This document shows, one piece after another, positions 58,787 through 61,443 of a DNA stretch of 61,443 nucleotides. The first letter of the stretch is position 1, and each line of letters starts with the position of its first letter. Where the stretch lies: NCBI GenBank assembly GCA_049642465.1, contig JBAROV010000230.1, positions 1 through 61,443 of the forward strand. Direction: 5' to 3'. This DNA comes from CAWDPQ01 sp049642465. GTDB taxonomy: Bacteria; Acidobacteriota; Vicinamibacteria; Vicinamibacterales; 2-12-FULL-66-21. Made by a program: the position numbers and the translations under genes. The notes beneath the pieces are model-generated. The model did not search any database. It saw only the letters and a list, made by a program, of their open reading frames with translations, and was not told the origin of the DNA.

Positions 58787-59239
58787 GTGATCATCGATCG
58801 TCTCGAAAATCCCGCCGTCATCTCATTTCTGCCGGCCCGCCTGAAACAGGCTGTGGACTACCTGCGGACAACCAACCTGACCGCACTACCGGTGGGCCGT
58901 CATGATCTCGACGGCGATCGACTGTTCGCGCTGGTGCAGGAATACACCACGCGCAAACCCGATGAGTGTGTGTGGGAAGCGCACCGCATGTACATCGACG
59001 TGCAGTATGTCGTCCGCGGTACCGAGCGGATGGGCTACGCGAACATTGCGCAGGCCCGCGAGCGGGACCCCTATGACGCCGCGCGCGACGTGGCCTTCTT
59101 CGAACCCGCCGAGGATTACGTCACCGTTCGCGAAGGCATGCTGGCGATCTTCGGTCCCGAAGACGTTCACGCCCCCTGCGGCGCTGCCGGTCATCCGGCC
59201 GCGGTTCGGAAGATCATCGTCAAAGTCGCCGCGACGTGA
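58787..59239 (+). CDS. YhcH/YjgK/YiaL family protein
   Basis: 150 residues from a GTG. Cupin-like barrel: RHDLDGDRLFALVQEY, EAHRMYIDVQYVVRGTERMG (the EAHRxYIDVQYV signature of the family), GMLAIFGPEDVHAPCG with His for metal. E. coli relatives sit with sialic-acid or 2,3-diketo-L-gulonate catabolism and are thought to be sugar anomerases or isomerases. Fits the sugar-acid theme of the upstream genes. Confidence 0.9.
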   Translation: MIIDRLENPAVISFLPARLKQAVDYLRTTNLTALPVGRHDLDGDRLFALVQEYTTRKPDECVWEAHRMYIDVQYVVRGTERMGYANIAQARERDPYDAARDVAFFEPAEDYVTVREGMLAIFGPEDVHAPCGAAGHPAAVRKIIVKVAAT

Positions 59240-59256
59240 CTAGCGACTGACAGCCG

Positions 59257-61443
59257 TCAGTTCCGGCTGGTTGCCTTTGCCAGCCACGTTTCGACGAGCG
59301 CGAGCGATGGACCGCCGCGGGCGCGGTACAAATCGGCGAGCCGCACCATCCGCGCACGATCCTGCTCGACGTCCTCCACCGGCCTCGCGTTCTCAAATGA
59401 TTCGTACAGCACGAGCAACGCGAGTGTGAGCGACGCCTCGTCGTCCAGTCGCTGTTCGATCAGCTCGTCGAGGGCTTTCAACCCGTCGCCGGGCCGGCCT
59501 GCCAGGAATGCCGCCGTCACGTAGCGCTTTTTGAAACCGACTTCCTCAGGCCATTTGGTTCGCGCCGCCTCGATCGCTTGAAAGGCCAGCGAGCCATTCC
59601 CCTGTCGCAACAGGGCATCGGCCAGCATGATGTGAACGGCAGGCGATTCGCCCTCTTTGATGAGGGACGTCTGCCACGCACCGGCCGCCTCTTTGTCTTT
59701 GCCTCCCGCCGCGTAGCAGGCGCCGAGATAGACCATCGCCGGATAGAGATCGGGGGCACCGCGGATGGCGCTGCGAAACGCGTTCGCGGCGAGATCCAGT
59801 TTTTTCTGCTCGAGCAGCATCAATCCGCGGAGAAAACCGGCCACGGGCATTTCCGCGGCGACGGTATCCGAGACGTACAGCTGTTTGAGCCCGCCCGTGC
59901 GAGCGCGGTCGACCAGATCGCGGACTATCGGGGAAGACGCATCGGGGCGCGCGGCCACGCGGTCGAGAAACCCGGCAAGCACTTGCGGGGTGAGCACCTG
60001 CTCGAGCGCGAAGGGCTGCACCGCGCCCACGGCGCGGGCGGCGAGCGAGGCAGGCGGTCTATTAATCACCGTCGCCGTCGTGCCTGTCGTCGCCGCTGCC
60101 GCTGCTGCTCGCGTCCCGCCGCCGCCAATGACGGTAAACGCGCGCCGCACTTCGCCAAGCGTTTCGTTCGACGACACGATCCGCGCGCGTGCGATGTAAT
60201 CTCCAGGTGGAAGCACGCGCAGCTCGGTTGACGCATGGGCGACCAGCGAACCATCGCGTTCGTTCGGGGCCAGCACGCCCGCCGCCTTGACCAGGGCCGG
60301 GCCGGTGGCATTCGCGGCAATCTCGAACACCACGTCGGCTGTCGCAATCTGCGACTGGTCCCCTTCGAGTCCGACTTCCATCGCCAGCCGCTCGTCCTGT
60401 CCCACTTTGTCGAGGGCAAGACGAGGTTCCGCGATGCCTCCCGGGGGCACTCGAACGAGTACGGGGCCGGTTGCCGACAACGGTCCGACCGACAATTTCC
60501 GTGCATCGACGCGGTGCTCGACCGATCCCACCCGGCCGGCGCTATCCATCACGCCGACGCGAATCACGTAACTCCCGGGTGCCACGGGCACGGCCGTGGA
60601 AAAGTGCAGTCCGTCTGCGGTGGCTTCCCGCATCGGTTGCTCACCAGCCAGGATCTTCTTGCCCTCGAGATTCCGCACGAGCACCTGAAACGTCGTCTCG
60701 CCCGGCTGCAAGCGCGTGGCTTCACCCGTCAGCACGACTTTGATGCGCGAACGATCTTCCGGGTCCGCCGCGAGATAACTTGTGACGCGGAGGCCAATAC
60801 CTGTCGCCGGAATCGGTCCCTCGAGCGCCGACGCCAGGCGCGCCGCCCAATCGCGATCCTCATACGTGCGCATATCGAACATCTCGCGTGCGCGCACGGT
60901 GGTGGAATTGCGCGCGACCTGCACTTTCATCCGGCGCGCTTTGCTGTCCGAGTCGGCCGGATCCTTTTCGATGCCGATGCGGTAGTACCCCGAAAGTTCG
61001 CGGCCGATACGCTCGAACGCCGATTGCGCGCTGACATCAGCGCGGAATGTCGCACCGCCAGTCATCGCGGTGAGCATCTCCAGTGGACCGTAGTGCAGAT
61101 ACTGATCTCGTGACGGTGTGGAGCTCAGCATCCGCCGATCCGCAGAAAATGTCGTGGTCGGAACGAACACCGTGTAGAGCGTCACACGCGCGGCTGCAGC
61201 CTCGGCCGCTACGGGGCCGAGTACGGACGTTTCCTCACGATCCTCGAGCGGCCAGCCGCCCGAGATCAGAATGGCGATCTTGTCTCCGCCCACTCGCCCC
61301 AGCGCCGAGAGGATTTGACGCAAGACCATCAGGCTGGACATCGACGTCATCTGAGCCGTGCGCCACGCTGACTCGGCCTGCATCTGGACGTCACGCGAAC
61401 AGGCATCCGCCCCGAAACCGCCGCCCCCGCCGCGCGGCCGCGA
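59257..61443 (-). CDS. VWFA-domain plus TPR protein (partial, runs off the right edge)
   Basis: At least 728 residues; the frame stays open to the end of the window, so the N-terminus is missing. The N-terminal part is a von Willebrand A-like domain (GGDKIAILISGGWPLEDREE, MLTAMTGGATFRADVSAQSA, then ELSGYYRIGIEKDPADSDSK) of the Acidobacteria-associated type. The middle has beta domains (LQPGETTFQVLVRNLEGKKI), and the C-terminal third has TPR-like helices (LYPAMVYLGACYAAGGKDKE, SPAVHIMLADALLRQGNG). Probably an extracytoplasmic scaffold; no catalytic residues. Confidence 0.8.
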   Translation of the reverse strand, partial: SRPRGGGGGFGADACSRDVQMQAESAWRTAQMTSMSSLMVLRQILSALGRVGGDKIAILISGGWPLEDREETSVLGPVAAEAAAARVTLYTVFVPTTTFSADRRMLSSTPSRDQYLHYGPLEMLTAMTGGATFRADVSAQSAFERIGRELSGYYRIGIEKDPADSDSKARRMKVQVARNSTTVRAREMFDMRTYEDRDWAARLASALEGPIPATGIGLRVTSYLAADPEDRSRIKVVLTGEATRLQPGETTFQVLVRNLEGKKILAGEQPMREATADGLHFSTAVPVAPGSYVIRVGVMDSAGRVGSVEHRVDARKLSVGPLSATGPVLVRVPPGGIAEPRLALDKVGQDERLAMEVGLEGDQSQIATADVVFEIAANATGPALVKAAGVLAPNERDGSLVAHASTELRVLPPGDYIARARIVSSNETLGEVRRAFTVIGGGGTRAAAAAATTGTTATVINRPPASLAARAVGAVQPFALEQVLTPQVLAGFLDRVAARPDASSPIVRDLVDRARTGGLKQLYVSDTVAAEMPVAGFLRGLMLLEQKKLDLAANAFRSAIRGAPDLYPAMVYLGACYAAGGKDKEAAGAWQTSLIKEGESPAVHIMLADALLRQGNGSLAFQAIEAARTKWPEEVGFKKRYVTAAFLAGRPGDGLKALDELIEQRLDDEASLTLALLVLYESFENARPVEDVEQDRARMVRLADLYRARGGPSLALVETWLAKATSRN

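Overview
The window is high-GC bacterial chromosome that reads as Acidobacteriota, most likely the soil class Vicinamibacteria. The lineage call is an inference. It rests on an ADOP-type ABC permease paired with a PadR regulator, a VWFA-plus-TPR protein of the Acidobacteria-associated type, many Tat-exported sugar isomerases and a sulfatase, and a ribonuclease G gene behind the mre rod-shape cluster.

Layout. (1) 0.2-9.6 kb: a secreted protein behind a near-perfect sigma-54 promoter, then on the minus strand a cell-shape cluster, read in the order GGDEF protein, mreB, mreC, mreD, mrdA (PBP2), rodA, rng. Three of its junctions, and the end of rng, hold short arrays of 7-bp units, each junction with a different word. 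(2) 9.7-15.5 kb: periplasmic chaperone PpiD and signal-peptide peptidase SppA (convergent), an orphan receiver protein, two small membrane proteins and tRNA-Leu(CAG). (3) 15.5-24.6 kb: an accessory zone. A 21-bp copy of the tRNA 3' end at 18,756 suggests a decayed integrative element, 15,472-18,776, carrying an ECF sigma/anti-sigma/CPBP-protease operon. Beyond it lie wrecked genes, IS1182-type and IS21-type transposase remnants, and an internally deleted glycosidase-like gene. (4) 24.7-29.1 kb: a minus-strand operon for a decaheme cytochrome, a 912-residue MtrB/PioB-type outer-membrane barrel and a diheme cytochrome, which looks like a porin-cytochrome conduit for moving electrons across the outer membrane. 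(5) 29.6-33.1 kb: ADOP permease and PadR gene separated by a 108-bp REP-like palindrome that supplies the PadR start codon. (6) 33.4-51.6 kb: a MauG-type diheme peroxidase with an EF-hand partner, carbohydrate genes (TIM-barrel isomerases, GH16, sulfatase, nucleoside-type MFS carrier), a TPR protein, a UspA pair, a PAS protein, a heme-sensor-like protein and a LOG-family protein. (7) 51.6-61.4 kb: a probable sugar or sugar-acid catabolic block (MHS transporter, PhyH oxygenase, exported TIM-barrel isomerase, enolase-superfamily enzyme, beta-propeller, FAD oxidoreductase, YhcH-like protein), then a VWFA/TPR protein that runs off the right edge.

The themes are envelope growth (mre cluster, PpiD, SppA), respiratory or peroxide c-type cytochromes (MtrAB-like operon, MauG, Tll0287-like protein), and periplasmic catabolism of plant- or microbe-derived carbohydrate. 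Overlaid on these are several families of short intergenic repeats (7-bp arrays, 11-bp GGTTC arrays, palindromic repeats), some of which run into coding sequence. All coordinates, motifs and frames were read by eye; no database search or folding program was run.
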